From Flavobacteriaceae bacterium (GTDB lineage: Bacteria; Bacteroidota; Bacteroidia; Flavobacteriales; Flavobacteriaceae), in the NCBI GenBank assembly GCA_016764435.1, contig JAESRX010000065.1, positions 1-43,225 of the forward strand: DNA of 43,225 nt, in the 5' to 3' direction. This document shows positions 24,467 to 33,910 of this stretch, piece after piece; the stretch's first letter is position 1, and each line of letters starts with the position of its first letter. The notes under the pieces are model-generated. The model worked only from the letters and a program-made list of their open reading frames with translations. It was not told the origin of the DNA and did not search any database. A program made the position numbers and the translations under genes.

Positions 24467-25217
24467 AAGACCTTATGTACTAAGTATCGCTGGGTTTGAT
24501 CCCTCGGGAGGAGCAGGGATTACGTCGGACAGTAAAACTATGGAGGCACTAAAATGCGTTGGTTTGTCTGTTTGTACAGCGAATACAGTACAAAATGATG
24601 TCTCTTTTAAAGCTTGCTATTGGACCTCGATGCCTATCATGCTAGATCAGATACATCTATTGTTTGAACGGTTTCCTATTGGTTTTGTGAAAATTGGAAT
24701 CGTGGAAAATTGGTTGGTGTTGGATACATTGCTTACTGCTTTATTACTCCAGCAACCCACGGTGAAAATCATATTGGATCCTGTGTTAAGCGCAAGCACT
24801 AGTTTTCTGTTTCATGCCGATGCATCCAATGATAAGAATGAGTTTTTAGATCGCATATTAGAGAAAATATACCTAATCACTCCCAATTTTAATGAGATTC
24901 AAGGATTGTATCCCGATAAAAATATCGAAGCAACCATTGCTTATATTTCAAGTAAAACACACTTGTTTTTAAAAGGAGGACATCGCGAGGATGCGCTGGG
25001 GAAAGATGTGTTATACCAGAGTAATGGCACGCTAGTGGAAATGCTCGCAGCGGATGGAGATTATTCAGAAAAGCACGGAAGTGGCTGTGTATTGTCTTCG
25101 GCAATTACTAGTTATTTATCGCATGGATTTTCTTTAGAAACAGCATGTTTAAAGGGGAAAAGGTATACAGAAAAAGTATTGAGTTCTACTACAAATTTAT
25201 TGGGTTATCATGGCTAA
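24456..25217 (+). CDS. thiD: Hydroxymethylpyrimidine / phosphomethylpyrimidine kinase ThiD (253 aa)
   Basis: Ribokinase-fold enzyme phosphorylating HMP and HMP-P to HMP-PP. It has the N-terminal VLSIAGFDPSGGAGITSDSK, the VKIILDPVLSAS segment, ITPNFNEIQGL and the catalytic anion-hole motif KHGSGCVLSSAI. It overlaps the preceding ThiE-like gene by 11 nt and the following thiE by 8 nt, so translation is probably coupled. Confidence 0.96.
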   Translation: MKYERPYVLSIAGFDPSGGAGITSDSKTMEALKCVGLSVCTANTVQNDVSFKACYWTSMPIMLDQIHLLFERFPIGFVKIGIVENWLVLDTLLTALLLQQPTVKIILDPVLSASTSFLFHADASNDKNEFLDRILEKIYLITPNFNEIQGLYPDKNIEATIAYISSKTHLFLKGGHREDALGKDVLYQSNGTLVEMLAADGDYSEKHGSGCVLSSAITSYLSHGFSLETACLKGKRYTEKVLSSTTNLLGYHG

Positions 25218-25821
25218 ATTATATTATATCTCTCAAGGAGATCATCTGAAAAACATTAAAAATGTCTGCGAAGGTGGTGTGAAATTAGTGCAATTAAGAG
25301 TAAAAGAGCTTCCGTTTAAAGCCTGTTTTCAATTGGCATTAAAGGTAAAAGAAGTCTGTGATTCTTATGGAGTAACCTTGATTATCAACGATAATGTGGA
25401 GCTAGCAGGACTTGTAAATGCACAGGGCGTTCATTTGGGGAAATCGGATAGGACACCCAGGGAAGCAAGAGTGATCTTAGGAAGTGATAAAATAATTGGA
25501 GCTACTGCCAATACGTATGAGGATTGTGTGGCATTGATCGGAGAAAAGGTGGATTATATAGGCCTTGGTCCTTTTAGATTTACGAATACAAAACAACATT
25601 TAAGTCCACTTTTAGGACTAGAAGGCTATCGTGATATTCTTCAGAAATTGAAAGAAAATGGATATAATACGCCTGTATATGCCATTGGAGGAATAGAGAA
25701 GGAGGATGTGGAGGCGCTTTTTAAAACAAACATTAACGGTGTTGCGGTTTCGGGTATTTTGTCGGGAAAAACAACAGCAGAAATAAAAACATACAATGAG
25801 TACATTAGTAATTGCGGGTAA
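25210..25821 (+). CDS. thiE: Thiamine phosphate synthase ThiE (203 aa)
   Basis: Joins HMP-PP and thiazole phosphate to give thiamine phosphate. Canonical motifs are all present: [36 protein letters not shown] and the phosphate-binding YAIGGI. This makes it the likely true synthase, in contrast to the divergent paralogue two genes upstream. It overlaps thiD by 8 nt and thiG by 26 nt. Confidence 0.95.
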   Translation: MAKLYYISQGDHLKNIKNVCEGGVKLVQLRVKELPFKACFQLALKVKEVCDSYGVTLIINDNVELAGLVNAQGVHLGKSDRTPREARVILGSDKIIGATANTYEDCVALIGEKVDYIGLGPFRFTNTKQHLSPLLGLEGYRDILQKLKENGYNTPVYAIGGIEKEDVEALFKTNINGVAVSGILSGKTTAEIKTYNEYISNCG

Positions 25822-26563
25822 AGAATTTAAATCGCGGTTGTTTACCGGAACAGGTAAGTTTAGCCATTCATTATTGATGGAAGAAGCCGTATTGGCATCG
25901 GAAAGTGAATTGGTTACCATGGCGTTAAAAAGAGTGAACTTAAGGGATGAAAAAGATGATATTTTAGCTCATTTGACACATCCTTCTATTAATTTATTGC
26001 CCAATACTTCTGGGGTGAGAACGGCTAAAGAAGCGGTTTTTGCAGCGACACTTGCTAGGGAAGCTTTAGGGACCAATTGGATAAAATTGGAAATTCATCC
26101 AGATCCTAAATACTTATTACCAGATCCAATTGAAACATTAAAAGCGACAGAAGAATTGGTGAAATTAGGGTTTATTGTATTGCCGTATATTCATGCGGAC
26201 CCTGTGCTGTGTAAGCGATTGGAGGATGTAGGAGTCCAGGCAGTGATGCCTTTGGGAGCACCTATTGGTAGTAATATGGGATTGAAAACACAGGAATTCT
26301 TAGAAATTATTATTGCCCAAAGCAATGTTCCTGTGATCGTGGATGCTGGAATCGGTGCGCCATCTCATGCTGCGTTGGCCATGGAGTTAGGTGCTGATGC
26401 CGTATTGGTGAATACGGCCATAGCTGTCTCTGAAAATCCAGTGGCAATGGCAACGGCATTTAAAATGGCGGTAATTGCTGGGAGAATGGCCTACGAGGCA
26501 AAAATGGCTCCGTTGAAAAAACAGGCAGTGGCAAGTAGCCCTTTGACGAATTTTTTAAACTAA
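25796..26563 (+). CDS. thiG: Thiazole synthase ThiG (255 aa)
   Basis: Builds the thiazole ring from deoxyxylulose phosphate, dehydroglycine and ThiS thiocarboxylate. It has [12 protein letters not shown] at the N-terminus, the Schiff-base lysine region [30 protein letters not shown] and [20 protein letters not shown]. It overlaps thiE by 26 nt. It is followed by thiH, so the glycine imine comes from tyrosine rather than from ThiO. Confidence 0.97.
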   Translation: MSTLVIAGKEFKSRLFTGTGKFSHSLLMEEAVLASESELVTMALKRVNLRDEKDDILAHLTHPSINLLPNTSGVRTAKEAVFAATLAREALGTNWIKLEIHPDPKYLLPDPIETLKATEELVKLGFIVLPYIHADPVLCKRLEDVGVQAVMPLGAPIGSNMGLKTQEFLEIIIAQSNVPVIVDAGIGAPSHAALAMELGADAVLVNTAIAVSENPVAMATAFKMAVIAGRMAYEAKMAPLKKQAVASSPLTNFLN

Positions 26564-26584
26564 TGGTGTGCAAATAATAATTTT

Positions 26585-27709
26585 ATGAAGACATTTAAAG
26601 AGCTATTAAGTTCCTGCGATTGGGAGGAGACTTTACAAAGTATTTTTGAGAAGACGGAAAGTGATGTCCTGCGTGCTTTAGGAAATAAAAAACGAGATTT
26701 AGAGGATTTTAAAGCCTTGATTTCTCCAGCTGCAAAACCGTATTTGGAGCAGATGGCACAATTGAGCAGTCAGTTGACAAAAAAACGTTTTGGAAATACC
26801 ATTCAAATGTATGCTCCCTTGTATTTGAGTAACGAATGCCAAAATATATGTACGTATTGTGGATTTAGCATGACCAATAAAATACCCAGAAAGACACTTA
26901 CAGATACTGAAATTTTAAAGGAAGTAGCCTACTTAAAATCCAAAGGTTTTGACCAAGTTTTATTAGTGACAGGGGAAGCGAATAAGACGGTAGGAGTTGA
27001 TTATATTAACAATGCAATTCGTTTAATGAGGGCTCATTTTTCCAATATATCCATAGAAGTACAACCTTTAGCTACAGAGGAGTATCAGTTACTTATAGAA
27101 AACGGATTGCATTCAGTGATGGTGTATCAAGAAACCTATCATAAACAGGTGTATAAAAATCACCATCCTAAAGGGAAGAAATCAAATTTTGATTTTCGAT
27201 TAGAAACTCCGGAAAGATTGGGGGAGGCAGGTATTCATAAAATAGGACTTGGTGCTTTGTTTGGCTTAGAGGATTGGAGAGCGGACAGCTTTTTTACGGC
27301 CATGCATTTAAAGTACTTACAAAAACGTTTTTGGAAAACTAAGTACTCTATTTCATTTCCTAGATTACGACCGCATTCTGGAGGCTTGGAACCTAAAGTA
27401 GCCATGGGAGATGCCGATTTGGTACAGTTAATTTGTGCGTATAGACTGTTGGACGAAGATGTAGAAATGTCTATTTCTACCAGAGAAAGTGAAGTGTTTC
27501 GAAACCATATCGTCAAATTAGGCATTACGTCTATGAGTGCGGAATCTAAGACGAATCCTGGTGGATATGTCGTAGAAAAACAATCCTTAGAACAGTTTGA
27601 AATTTCAGATGAACGGAATACAGAAGCAGTGGTTACAATGTTAGAAAAACAAGGGATAGAGCCTGTATGGAAAGATTGGGAAAATAATTGGAGTGATGTA
27701 AAAAGGTAA
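26585..27709 (+). CDS. thiH: 2-iminoacetate synthase ThiH (374 aa)
   Basis: Radical-SAM tyrosine lyase that supplies dehydroglycine for the thiazole. The 4Fe-4S motif CQNICTYCGF (CxxxCxxC) follows LYLSNE. Other family segments such as VLLVTGEANKTVGVDYI, VYQETYHKQVYKNHHPKGKK and SISFPRLRPHSGG are present. Its use suggests the anaerobic-type thiazole branch. It lies 21 nt after thiG and 4 nt before the ThiF-like gene. Confidence 0.97.
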   Translation: MKTFKELLSSCDWEETLQSIFEKTESDVLRALGNKKRDLEDFKALISPAAKPYLEQMAQLSSQLTKKRFGNTIQMYAPLYLSNECQNICTYCGFSMTNKIPRKTLTDTEILKEVAYLKSKGFDQVLLVTGEANKTVGVDYINNAIRLMRAHFSNISIEVQPLATEEYQLLIENGLHSVMVYQETYHKQVYKNHHPKGKKSNFDFRLETPERLGEAGIHKIGLGALFGLEDWRADSFFTAMHLKYLQKRFWKTKYSISFPRLRPHSGGLEPKVAMGDADLVQLICAYRLLDEDVEMSISTRESEVFRNHIVKLGITSMSAESKTNPGGYVVEKQSLEQFEISDERNTEAVVTMLEKQGIEPVWKDWENNWSDVKR

Positions 27710-27713
27710 GCAG

Positions 27714-28769
27714 ATGACATTTTCTATTGAAGAACAAAAACAATACAGCCGCCATTTAATGCTGGAAGAAATAGCTGAAGAGGGGCAGTTAAAACTAAAA
27801 AATGCGAGGGTTCTTGTAATTGGAGCCGGCGGATTAGGCTGTCCTGTATTGCAAAGTATTGCGGCCGCTGGAGTTGGGACTATTGGGATAATAGATGATG
27901 ATAAAGTGGAGCAAAGTAATTTACAACGTCAATGGTTGTTTACATATCAAGATATTGGAAATTACAAGGTGGAAGTAGCTGCTGATCGCTTGCGTGGATT
28001 AAATCCTTATATTCATTTTGAGACGTATACAGAACGATTGACCCCGTTAAATGCGATGGCACTTTTCACCAATTATGATATCATTGTAGATGGATCCGAT
28101 AATTTTCCGACACGGTATTTGGTAAATGATGCGGCTGTTTTGGCAGGAAAACCATTGGTATTTGCCTCTATTTTTAAGTTTGAGGGACAAGTAGCTGTTT
28201 TTAATTATAAAAACGGTCCTTCTTATAGGTGTTTATTTCCAACACCTCCAGAGGCGCATACGATGCCAAGTTGTTCTGAGATAGGTGTGTTTAGTGTACT
28301 TCCGAGCCTTATCGGAGCTTTGCAAGCCAATGAAATTCTCAAAATAATTTGTGGTATAGGAGATGTGTTGTCGGGTAAGTTGTTGACATTAAATGCGCTT
28401 AGTTTAGAACAGTGCGTGTTTAGATTTATTAAAAATGAGGCGAATTCAATCACGGAGCTCGCAAAAGATTATGGGGAGTTTTGTGGATTGCCTACGGATC
28501 TAGCGGATATATCGTTGGAAGTTTTAAAGGAGACAAAAGACACTTATATGCTGTTAGATGTGAGAACCCAGGAGGAAAGAGATGGGTTTCATATTGGGGG
28601 AATCCACATTCCGTTGGATGCGCTTAGTAATCGGTTTAAGGAAATTAAAACAACTAAAGAGATTGTAGTGTATTGTAAATCGGGGCTTAGAAGTAAAAAA
28701 GCCATTCATTTGTTGCAAGGTTTAGGAATAGAAAATGGTTTGATCAATTTAAAAGGAGGCTGTTTTTAA
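27714..28769 (+). CDS. thiF: ThiF/MoeB-family ThiS adenylyltransferase fused to rhodanese (351 aa)
   Basis: Adenylates the ThiS C-terminus. The E1-like domain (1-about 245) has YSRHLMLEEI, the nucleotide loop GAGGLGCPVLQSIAAAGVG, SNLQRQWLF and the DNFPTRYLVNDA segment. A rhodanese domain (about 265-351) with the active-site loop YCKSGLRSKK could deliver sulfur. The usual zinc site is altered: the first CxxC reads SYRC, and only a single cysteine (EFCG) is seen where the second pair is expected. Its position at the end of the thi operon supports the ThiF role over MoeB. Confidence 0.9.
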   Translation: MTFSIEEQKQYSRHLMLEEIAEEGQLKLKNARVLVIGAGGLGCPVLQSIAAAGVGTIGIIDDDKVEQSNLQRQWLFTYQDIGNYKVEVAADRLRGLNPYIHFETYTERLTPLNAMALFTNYDIIVDGSDNFPTRYLVNDAAVLAGKPLVFASIFKFEGQVAVFNYKNGPSYRCLFPTPPEAHTMPSCSEIGVFSVLPSLIGALQANEILKIICGIGDVLSGKLLTLNALSLEQCVFRFIKNEANSITELAKDYGEFCGLPTDLADISLEVLKETKDTYMLLDVRTQEERDGFHIGGIHIPLDALSNRFKEIKTTKEIVVYCKSGLRSKKAIHLLQGLGIENGLINLKGGCF

Positions 28770-28790
28770 GCGTATTTAATAATTCTGTTC

Positions 28791-28824
28791 AAAGACTTGT
28801 TCCTCTGCGGATCGGTCTTTTTTT
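28791..28824 (+). terminator. Intrinsic terminator of the thiamine operon
   Basis: AAAGAC pairs with GTCTTT around an inner TCC/GGA stem, followed by T7. It lies 21 nt after the thiF stop and resembles the fad operon terminator at 19618-19652. Confidence 0.7.
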
Positions 28825-29067
28825 AAAAGAAGACAAAAGAGGTGAGGATTTCGTTACACTAGAAATTGACGATTTATTTTTAAAATGCAAGTGTTTAATA
28901 CAGCAGCTACACTCGGATTGTATTCAATACGATCTTAACTTAAAAGAAGAGGCTTTCAAAGAATAGATTGGAATCTTAAGTAGTCAAAATGTTTATAAAA
29001 AATAGTGCTAGATGCGCTAAGTTATACTTCTTTATCGTTCCTTTGTAGCCTAAAAAATCGAATCATT

Positions 29068-29757
29068 TTGAAAACAATTACTATAGCCATTGATGGCTTT
29101 TCATCCACAGGAAAAAGTACCGTTGCTAAGCAATTAGCCAACAAACTAAAGTATATTTATGTGGATACGGGAGCGATGTACAGAGCGATTACCTTGTTTG
29201 CAATGCAGCATGATTTGATAGGGAAGGAGCACTTAGATAAAACAGCAATTATTGCGGCATTACCAAGTTTAAATATCAGTTTTAAATACAACGAAAAAGT
29301 TGGTTTTGCGGAGGTGTTTTTGAATGATGAAAATGTAGAAAAAGAAATCAGAACCTTGCAGGTCTCTCAGTTTGTAAGTATTATTTCGACCATTTCAGAA
29401 GTGCGTAGAAAATTAGTAGCACAGCAACAAGAAATGGGAAAATCGGGAGGTATTGTAATGGATGGAAGAGATATAGGGACCGTTGTTTTTCCTAGTGCCG
29501 AACTCAAATTGTTTATGATTGCTTCTGCGGAGAAACGTGGTCGCAGACGATATGACGAATTAATAGAGCGTGGTGACGATGTGAAGTTGGAAGAAATAGT
29601 AGAAAACGTATTAAAGCGCGATCATATAGATTCTACCAGAGAAGATTCTCCATTAGTAAAAGCTGATGATGCCATTGAATTTGATAATTCAGACATGACT
29701 TTAGAAGAGCAGTTTGATCAAATTTATGCTTTGGTGGAAAAAGCGATTGGTTGCTAA
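29068..29757 (+). CDS. cmk: Cytidylate kinase (229 aa)
   Basis: Phosphorylates CMP/dCMP. The P-loop GFSSTGKST is close to the N-terminus, followed by VDTGAMYRAIT, VMDGRDIGTVVFPSAELK and the RDHIDSTREDSPL lid region. The family start (KTITIAIDG) leaves only a TTG codon at 29068 as initiator, giving the usual length. A GTG at 29005 would add 21 residues unlike the family. The gap 28825-29067 holds the terminator tail and a short open stretch of uncertain status. Confidence 0.93.
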   Translation: MKTITIAIDGFSSTGKSTVAKQLANKLKYIYVDTGAMYRAITLFAMQHDLIGKEHLDKTAIIAALPSLNISFKYNEKVGFAEVFLNDENVEKEIRTLQVSQFVSIISTISEVRRKLVAQQQEMGKSGGIVMDGRDIGTVVFPSAELKLFMIASAEKRGRRRYDELIERGDDVKLEEIVENVLKRDHIDSTREDSPLVKADDAIEFDNSDMTLEEQFDQIYALVEKAIGC

Positions 29758-29853
29758 GGATGAATCTGTAGCTGTACAGTCATTATGAGCAACTCACTTT
29801 TCACTAAAAAAATAAGAGTAAATAACGGATGGTGTATTCTCATCAATACTTGT

Positions 29854-29893
29854 AATTTTCTACTGATTTTTCTTTGAAAATCAGTAGAAAATT
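29854..29893. terminator. Perfect hairpin between convergent cmk and queE
   Basis: A 17-bp perfect stem (29854-29870 with 29877-29893, core TTCTACTGATTTT) and a 6-nt loop sit between two convergent genes. Both arms are A/T-rich at the base, so it is a likely bidirectional terminator. Confidence 0.6.
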
Positions 29894-29983
29894 GGAATGA
29901 GATTTCTTATTAAATCTAAAACTTAAATGTAAGAAATATCTGTCTGCTCATATTATTACTCACGTATAATCCCTCAATACTCC

Positions 29984-30616
29984 TTACGGTATATTCAAAA
30001 ATTTATGGGTTTGTAAAGATATTTTCCACTGTGGGTTTTTCATTACATAATCCACGATAAGCGGTGTCATTTTATCTTTTTTACTCCATTCGGGTTGTAG
30101 GTACAATTCACAATGCTCAGAAACTTTTGCTGCTTGTTCTTCGGCAAATTTAAAGTCACTCATATTGTAAATAATTGCCTTTAGTTCATGCGCTTCTTTG
30201 AGTACATGGTCTAGCGGTAGTTTTGTTTTTTTAGGAGATAAGCAAATCCAATCCCAAGAACCAGAAAGAGGGTAAGCACCCGAAGTTTCTATGTGTGTTT
30301 TAAGTCCTTTGTCTTGTAGTTTTTTGGTGATATGATCCAAGTTCCACATTAAGGGTTCACCACCTGTTATTACCACAGTTTTTGCATGGGAACACGCATT
30401 TTCTACAACACTGTCAATAAGGGTAGCAGGGTGTAATTTTGCATTCCAACTCTCTTTTACATCGCACCAGTGGCATCCAACATCACAGCCTCCAATACGG
30501 ATAAAATAAGCTGCTTTTCCTGTGTGATTCCCTTCTCCTTGGATGGTGTAAAATTCTTCCATTATTGGTAACATCAATCCTTCTGCCAACAATGTTTCCT
30601 GTGATTTTTCTGTCAT
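29984..30616 (-). CDS. queE: 7-carboxy-7-deazaguanine synthase QueE (210 aa)
   Basis: Radical-SAM enzyme of queuosine/7-deazaguanine synthesis. It has the FYTIQGEGNHTGKAAYFIR N-terminus and the cluster motif CDVGCHWC (C44, C48, C51; CxxxCxxC). VVITGGEPLMW and HIETSGAYPL are also present. The ATG at 30616 is preferred to one at 30646 because a -7 promoter box lies just 4 nt upstream of it, inside the longer frame. No other queuosine genes lie in the window. Confidence 0.95.
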   Translation of the reverse strand: MTEKSQETLLAEGLMLPIMEEFYTIQGEGNHTGKAAYFIRIGGCDVGCHWCDVKESWNAKLHPATLIDSVVENACSHAKTVVITGGEPLMWNLDHITKKLQDKGLKTHIETSGAYPLSGSWDWICLSPKKTKLPLDHVLKEAHELKAIIYNMSDFKFAEEQAAKVSEHCELYLQPEWSKKDKMTPLIVDYVMKNPQWKISLQTHKFLNIP

Positions 30617-30620
30617 GGCG

Positions 30621-30628
30621 CAAATATA
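30621..30628 (-). promoter_or_regulatory. -7 promoter box of queE
   Basis: TATATTTG on the minus strand matches TAnnTTTG and ends 4 nt before the ATG at 30616, the same spacing as for marR. A leaderless transcript is predicted. Confidence 0.5.
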
Positions 30629-30717
30629 CATAAAGCTAGGTGACATTTGTTAGGATTATTTACCCAAACAATTTTAATATGTGTGATTTAAGTGTATTTT
30701 TATAAAAAATTTATGCC

Positions 30718-32235
30718 ATGAGTAGAGCCGAAGACTTTTTTAAACACATTACGGAAGGTTATCAGACGAAAGGTGAATTTATCACTATGGGTGCTGCGAT
30801 GTTAGATGGTGCCACGGTTAAAAATGCTTTTGTAAAAATCCCTCTAAAAACATTGAATCGACATGGTTTAATTGCAGGAGCTACAGGAACCGGTAAAACC
30901 AAGACCTTACAGGTGATGGCTGAAAATTTATCTGAAAAAGGTGTTCCGGTATTGCTGATGGATATTAAAGGGGATTTGAGTGGATTGGCACAGCCTAGTC
31001 CTGGTCATCCAAAAATTGATGAGCGTCACGCAGCAATAGGAATTCCTTTTGATGCGAAGAAATTTCCTGTAGAGATATTGACCATTTCAGACCAAGAAGG
31101 GGTGCGATTACGGGCTACGGTTTCAGAATTTGGACCTGTGTTATTGTCTCGGATATTAGACTTAACAGATACTCAAAGTGGGATAGTTTCCGTACTGTTT
31201 AAGTACTGTGATGATGAAAAACTACCCTTGTTAGATTTAGACGATTTTAAAAAAGTATTGCAGTTTTCTACCAATGAAGGAAAGGAAGAACTCCAACGAG
31301 AATACGGTAGAATTTCTACCGCGAGTACAGGGGCTATATTGCGAAAAATAATTGAGTTGGAACAACAGGGAGGCGATCTGTTTTTTGGAGAACGTTCTTT
31401 TGACGTGGATGATTTAACACGAATAGATGAAAATGGTAAAGGAGTAATCTCTATCCTAAGATTGACAGACATACAAGACAGGCCTAAATTATTTTCTACG
31501 TTTATGTTGCAATTACTAGCGGAAATTTACGCTACTTTTCCGGAGCAAGGAGATAGTGATCGACCAGAACTAGTGATTTTTATAGACGAGGCGCATCTTA
31601 TTTTTAAAGAAGCATCTAAGGCTTTGATGTCTCAGATAGAGAGTATTGTCAAATTGATTCGCTCTAAAGGGATAGGTTTGTTTTTTGTAACCCAGAATCC
31701 AAAGGATATTCCAGAAGATGTATTGGCACAATTAGGCTTGAAAATTCAGCATGCGTTACGTGCATTTACGGCAAAAGACAGAAAAGCAATTAAGTTAGCT
31801 GCAGAAAATTATCCAGATTCGGACTATTATAAAACCTCCGTATTATTAACGGAGTTAGGGACAGGAGAAGCCTTGATTGCGGCTTTGAATGAGAAAGGAC
31901 GTCCAACGCCATTGGCATCTACTATGCTACGTGCTCCTATGAGTAGGATGGATATTTTGACTAAAAAGGAGTTGAAATACTTAGTAGATACTTCTCGATT
32001 GGCAACTAAATATAATAAGGAGGTAGATAGAGAAAGTGCCTATGAATTATTGAATGCTAAAATAGAAGCCATTCATAAAGAAGAAGCGAGAGAAGAGAGA
32101 CAACAAGAGAAGCAAAAGAAAAGCCGAAGAACTACTACTCGAAGAAGTACTAGAATGAACCCTTTATTAAAAGTAGTGACGAGTGCTAGTTTTATTAGAG
32201 GTGTTTTAGGAATATTAAAGCGAGTTATGCGTTAA
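30718..32235 (+). CDS. HerA-like ATPase, DUF853 family (505 aa)
   Basis: A P-loop ATPase of the HerA/FtsK superfamily. Walker A GATGTGKT is at 54-61 after GLIA, and Walker B is in PELVIFIDEAHLIF. The sensor segment GIGLFFVTQNPKDIPEDVLAQLG is typical of the DUF853 group (E. coli YjgR). A basic C-terminal tail (RQQEKQKKSRRTTTRRST) follows and could bind nucleic acid. Role unknown; no nurA nuclease gene is adjacent, so it is not the classic DNA end-resection HerA. Divergent from queE. Confidence 0.9.
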   Translation: MSRAEDFFKHITEGYQTKGEFITMGAAMLDGATVKNAFVKIPLKTLNRHGLIAGATGTGKTKTLQVMAENLSEKGVPVLLMDIKGDLSGLAQPSPGHPKIDERHAAIGIPFDAKKFPVEILTISDQEGVRLRATVSEFGPVLLSRILDLTDTQSGIVSVLFKYCDDEKLPLLDLDDFKKVLQFSTNEGKEELQREYGRISTASTGAILRKIIELEQQGGDLFFGERSFDVDDLTRIDENGKGVISILRLTDIQDRPKLFSTFMLQLLAEIYATFPEQGDSDRPELVIFIDEAHLIFKEASKALMSQIESIVKLIRSKGIGLFFVTQNPKDIPEDVLAQLGLKIQHALRAFTAKDRKAIKLAAENYPDSDYYKTSVLLTELGTGEALIAALNEKGRPTPLASTMLRAPMSRMDILTKKELKYLVDTSRLATKYNKEVDRESAYELLNAKIEAIHKEEAREERQQEKQKKSRRTTTRRSTRMNPLLKVVTSASFIRGVLGILKRVMR

Positions 32236-32306
32236 ATAAGGGGGTAATTGTAAAAAAAAATTGCACTTTTGACATTCATAAAATTGAAACCATTTTAAAT
32301 TAATCC

Positions 32307-32882
32307 ATGTTTATATTAAAAAAAATAATCCCATTTATAATTGTTGCTTTATTATTTATGCAATGTAATGGAAATAAGTCTTTTGAGATTTCAAAAGGGA
32401 ATGTAGGAAACATTCATGCAGGAACTACGGTACAGGAATTAGAGGCGCTATTTGCTTCTGACTCTATTGTAAAAATATTGAGCGAAGGTGATTTAGGAGA
32501 TGAAGCAAGCAAATACTTAGAGGAAGACGATCTGTATTTTGTGTATTCTAAATTAAATAAAAAGAAATTATTAGAAATTGAACCTGTAAATCAGCATGAT
32601 TCTTTATCTACTATTAAAAGTATTCAGATTTTTGACCCTCGTTTTAAAACAGTTAATGGAATAGGATTGCATTCAACTTTTCAAGAGATCAATGCGAATT
32701 GTAAGATTAACAAAGTGGAAACGACTTTTACGTCGGCTATCTTGTTTATTGATGCCTTGAATGCTACGATTGTAATTGATAAAGCAGAACTTGGAATTAA
32801 AGATTTTAGTCTTCAAAAAGTAACACTTGATCAAATTCCAGCGTTGGCTAAAATAAAATATTTTACGGTTTGGCTTAATTGA
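32307..32882 (+). CDS. Hypothetical lipoprotein (191 aa)
   Basis: A signal peptide with a lipobox (IIVALLFMQC, cysteine at about 20) predicts an outer- or inner-membrane lipoprotein exposed to the periplasm or surface. The mature part starts FEISKGNVGNIHAGTTVQEL, a pattern seen in Bacteroidetes proteins of unknown function that open with a short domain and repeat it. The second half (FKTVNGIGLHSTFQEINANC) echoes the first. Function not recognised. It is in the same direction as the HerA-like gene (71 nt gap) and ends at a strong terminator. Confidence 0.75.
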   Translation: MFILKKIIPFIIVALLFMQCNGNKSFEISKGNVGNIHAGTTVQELEALFASDSIVKILSEGDLGDEASKYLEEDDLYFVYSKLNKKKLLEIEPVNQHDSLSTIKSIQIFDPRFKTVNGIGLHSTFQEINANCKINKVETTFTSAILFIDALNATIVIDKAELGIKDFSLQKVTLDQIPALAKIKYFTVWLN

Positions 32883-32903
32883 GAATTAGCTAAAGCGTAA
32901 ATA

Positions 32904-32942
32904 AAAAAATCCCGTTTTGAACATTTCAAAACGGGATTTTTT
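32904..32942. terminator. Strong bidirectional terminator
   Basis: A perfect stem built on ATCCCGTTTTGA with a 5-nt loop and A/T tracts on both sides. It lies between the plus-strand lipoprotein gene and the minus-strand folD gene, and can serve both. Confidence 0.9.
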
Positions 32943-33018
32943 ATAAATTATAAGTAGGTAACTTATCGGTGAGAAGTTCCTTGATACCTATTGACAATTG
33001 GTGAAGGTTTTGTGTCTC

Positions 33019-33894
33019 TTAGTCACGACGTTCACAGGCCAATAAGGTGTTTTTAAGTAGCATGGCAATGGTCATCGGACCAACACCTCCAGGAACTGGG
33101 GTGATGAAAGCTGCCTTAGGGCTTACGCTTTTAAAATCTACATCTCCAGCCAAACGATATCCTCGTTTTTTACTAGTATCTTCTACACGTGTAATTCCTA
33201 CATCAATAATAGTGACACCATCTTTCACCATGTCTCCTGTTAAAAATTCAGGAATTCCAAGGGCTGCGACTATAATATCGGCTTGTAAACAGAGTTCTTT
33301 TAAATTACTTGTTCTACTGTGGGCTACTGTTACAGTGGCATTTCCAGCAGGACGTTTTTGACTCATTAAGATACTCATAGGGCGTCCCACAATGTGACTA
33401 CGTCCTATAATAACGACATGTTTTCCTGCTGTTTCAACTTTGTAACGCTCTAGTAATTCAAGAATTCCATAGGGTGTAGCAGGTAAAAAACAAGGCATGT
33501 CTAAGGTCATCCTTCCTACGTTTGTAGGGTGAAATCCATCCACATCCTTATCAGGATTTACAGCCATTAATACTTTTTGCTCGTCGATATGTTTTGGTAA
33601 TGGTAACTGTACAATATATCCATCAATATCTGGATCATTATTCAGTCCTTCAATCTTTTCTAATAAGGTAGCCTCAGAGGTGTCTGCAGGCATGTCTAAT
33701 AAAGTAGAGCTAAACCCAACATATTCACACGCTTTTACTTTACTGTTTACATACGTCATACTCGCACCATCAGTACCTACTAATACAGCAGCTAAATGGG
33801 GTGTTTTTTTACCAGTAGTTTTTCGTAAGTCTACACTTGCTTTAATTTCTTCTTTTAAATCGTTCGAGGTTTTCTTACCGTCAAGTAATGTCAT
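33019..33894 (-). CDS. folD: Bifunctional methylenetetrahydrofolate dehydrogenase / cyclohydrolase FolD (291 aa)
   Basis: Interconverts 5,10-methylene- and 10-formyl-tetrahydrofolate. The catalytic motif YVNSKVKACEYVG contains the key lysine. The PDKDVDGFHPTNVGR signature, the NADP-binding VVIIGRSHIVGRPMSILM and the terminal ITPVPGGVGPMTIAMLL are all intact. It lies 16 nt downstream of ffh on the same strand, so the two are probably co-transcribed. Confidence 0.97.
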   Translation of the reverse strand: MTLLDGKKTSNDLKEEIKASVDLRKTTGKKTPHLAAVLVGTDGASMTYVNSKVKACEYVGFSSTLLDMPADTSEATLLEKIEGLNNDPDIDGYIVQLPLPKHIDEQKVLMAVNPDKDVDGFHPTNVGRMTLDMPCFLPATPYGILELLERYKVETAGKHVVIIGRSHIVGRPMSILMSQKRPAGNATVTVAHSRTSNLKELCLQADIIVAALGIPEFLTGDMVKDGVTIIDVGITRVEDTSKKRGYRLAGDVDFKSVSPKAAFITPVPGGVGPMTIAMLLKNTLLACERRD

Positions 33895-33910
33895 ATGATA
33901 GGGTCTAAGG

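Noticed and set aside
27235-27720. Long antisense frame (161 aa) over the end of thiH
   Set aside because: It is opposite the conserved ThiH coding sequence and shows no family features.
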